Of a DNA stretch of 6,341 nucleotides, positions 5,611 through 6,341 are shown piece by piece. The position numbers were made by a program, and so were the translations under genes. Numbering within the stretch: position 1 is the stretch's first letter; each line of letters starts with the position of its first letter. Origin of the DNA: Rhodobacterales bacterium UBA3089 (GTDB taxonomy: Bacteria; Pseudomonadota; Alphaproteobacteria; Rhodobacterales; Rhodobacteraceae); assembly GCA_002367255.1 (NCBI GenBank), contig DFBD01000098.1:1-6341 (forward strand). Direction: 5' to 3'. The notes below the pieces were generated by a model, which saw nothing but the letters and a program-made list of their open reading frames with translations, made no database searches and was not told the origin of the DNA.

Positions 5611-5979
5611 AATATATCTCCAAATCCATCAGTTTGATACGCACCAGAAATTGGCCGCGTACGGAAACTGCGACGCTAGAGCGACACAGCGGTTCATGTG
5701 ATGTATGGGAGGCCGGACCAACATCAGTCCTGTACGAAGGGCCACAATTGCAGCGCGAGAGAGGAAAGCCTCCGATCCGTCTCACTTCGTTTTCTTAGTC
5801 CTTGATTACTTAGGTGGAGGATTCAGTTTCCGCAAGGAATAAATCGCCTAGTGCTCAAAATTTATTCAATGTTACTAAGCGTTTAAACGCCTTGCCTCAA
5901 AATTGATGAAGTAAAACAAACGCTTCTTGATGGGCTTTTCTGCGTCAGAGCAACTTCAAATCTGCTCGTCAACCACAGA
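5611..5979. other. Intergenic region without a recognisable gene
   Basis: This 369-base stretch is more AT-rich than its surroundings, especially 5800-5960, and no open frame in it resembles a known protein. It contains the perfect 12-bp palindrome GCGTTTAAACGC at 5879-5890, two copies of CTCAAAATT at 5854-5862 and 5896-5904 (42 bp apart, about four helical turns), and AAGCGTTT at 5877-5884 inverted as AAACGCTT at 5918-5925. On the minus strand TTGAGG, 17 bases and TAGTAA span the palindrome, a very weak promoter candidate with an operator-like spacer. It probably holds the promoter of the leftward genes, but I could not locate it with confidence. Confidence 0.5.
5879..5890. repeat. Perfect palindrome GCGTTTAAACGC, possible operator
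   Basis: A perfect 12-bp palindrome with a TTTAAA core lies in the AT-rich intergenic region, about 270 bases upstream of the ParB-like start and next to the remains of an HTH regulator. Size and setting suit a dimeric repressor site, but nothing in the sequence proves binding. Confidence 0.4.
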
Positions 5980-6120
5980 TCAACCTGGTTTTCTCGCTGA
6001 TGGATCGAGAAGTTCGCCGCCGGGAACGTTCAGTGCGATGGCGATTCTTTCCACCACTTCGATCGTTGGATTCCGGGCTCCCCGCTCCAGATCACTGATG
6101 TAATACCAACCGGCCCAATC
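5980..6120 (-). pseudogene. XRE-family HTH regulator, C-terminal fragment
   Basis: The minus-strand frame ending at TGA 5980-5982 reads WYYISDLERGARNPTIEVVE and then RIAIALNVPGGELLDPSARK. This is the typical second half of an XRE/Cro-CI helix-turn-helix: the recognition helix and ERG turn, the NPT segment, the following helix and the ELLDP tail. No start codon or first helix is present; upstream the sequence runs into the IS630 transposase tail in another frame. The frame can be read a little further (IGQPQVNDWAG, 6107-6141), which vaguely resembles the missing helix but overlaps clear transposase codons, so the exact break is uncertain. A gene of this type would normally be a repressor; this copy cannot be functional as it stands. 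Confidence 0.7.
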
Positions 6121-6310
6121 ATTGACCTGTGGTTGCCCAATTTCGAGTTGCGATTGATTTGATGCGCCCGGTTTCGGCGGTCAGGCGGTTCCAGGCATCA
6201 CAACAGGCATCGACGATTGCCTCCCAGGTTTCGAACACCCTGTTCGAGAGGTAGGTTTGGCGCAAGAACTGCCAGATGTTTTCTGTCCGCCGGCCGGCCG
6301 GCGATTGCAT
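6119..6310 (-). pseudogene. IS630-family transposase, 3' fragment
   Basis: The frame encodes the C-terminal end of an IS630-type DDE transposase: TENIWQFLRQTYLSNRVF, then ACCDAWNRLTAETGRIKSIA and TRNWATTGQ to the stop. The glutamate of TENIW is the third catalytic acid of the family. The residues normally forming ELNP before it are replaced by AGRR, encoded by a GC palindrome, and further upstream the frame meets a TGA at 6337-6339 without transposase similarity. The piece is therefore a fragment of some 60 residues out of roughly 300 or more, and the ATG at 6310 is not a genuine start. No terminal inverted repeat or TA duplication is visible, because the stop abuts the XRE fragment. It marks the right side as rearranged, decayed mobile DNA. 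Confidence 0.8.
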
Positions 6311-6318
6311 GCAATCGC
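6288..6318. repeat. Two overlapping perfect palindromes at the edge of the IS630 fragment
   Basis: CGCCGGCCGGCCGGCG (6288-6303) is a perfect 16-bp palindrome, and GCGATTGCATGCAATCGC (6301-6318) is a perfect 18-bp palindrome sharing GCG with it. They lie exactly where the similarity to IS630 transposase fades. They may be a rearrangement scar, a recombinase site or a chance structure. Confidence 0.6.
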
Positions 6319-6341
6319 TGAGTATCCGTATTGGTCAAGCC

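Noticed and set aside
5588..5785. 65-codon open frame overlapping the start of the ParB-like gene
   Set aside because: It is out of frame with the ParB-like gene, has no family resemblance and appears to be a chance frame through the leader.
5662..5832. Inverted CGGAAACTG / CAGTTTCCG pair as ends of a small transposon (MITE)
   Set aside because: Only nine bases match, similarity stops at once on both sides, and no target duplication is visible.

Overview
The window looks like one end of an integrated accessory element (a degraded prophage or genomic island) in an alphaproteobacterium, most likely Rhodobacterales. The basis is gene content recognised from the protein sequences: a DUF3489-DUF2924-serine recombinase trio, DUF5681 proteins, a ParB-domain/DNA adenine methyltransferase fusion, and an IS630-type transposase tail. 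The assignment is by recognition, not by a search. Apart from the tRNA fragment, every gene reads on the minus strand.

Layout from left to right. Bases 1-22 are the 3' end of a tRNA-Ser gene, a common border of integrated elements. Bases 23-372 have no gene but carry an array of CAGGGA motifs, four of them spaced 20-22 bp apart. A large serine recombinase follows (373-2067), then DUF2924 (2064-2474), DUF3489 (2471-2716), a 134-base gap with a strong hairpin, two paralogous DUF5681 proteins (2851-3231 and 3228-3608), and a ParB-N/beta-class methyltransferase (3605-4981). Bases 4982-5205 are non-coding, with several hairpins and one plus-strand terminator-like stem. A small ParB-like gene (5302-5610) is cut by an in-frame amber codon, and its homology continues in the same frame to 5206. 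Bases 5611-5979 are a relatively AT-rich stretch without a gene. The right edge holds the C-terminal half of an XRE-type HTH domain fused to the 3' end of an IS630-family transposase, bordered by two overlapping perfect palindromes.

How the genes work together. Transcription runs leftward. Four junctions are ATGA overlaps (methyltransferase/DUF5681-2, DUF5681-2/DUF5681-1, DUF3489/DUF2924, DUF2924/recombinase), so two tightly coupled cistron groups are separated only by the 134-base gap. The DUF5681-methyltransferase group resembles what lies beside phage packaging genes, but no terminase, portal or capsid gene is visible here. The DUF3489-DUF2924-recombinase group looks like a self-contained recombination cassette. 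The most interesting idea is that the C-terminal domain of DUF2924 resembles the RAMA domain associated with adenine methylation. That could connect the methyltransferase to control of the recombinase; this is inference.
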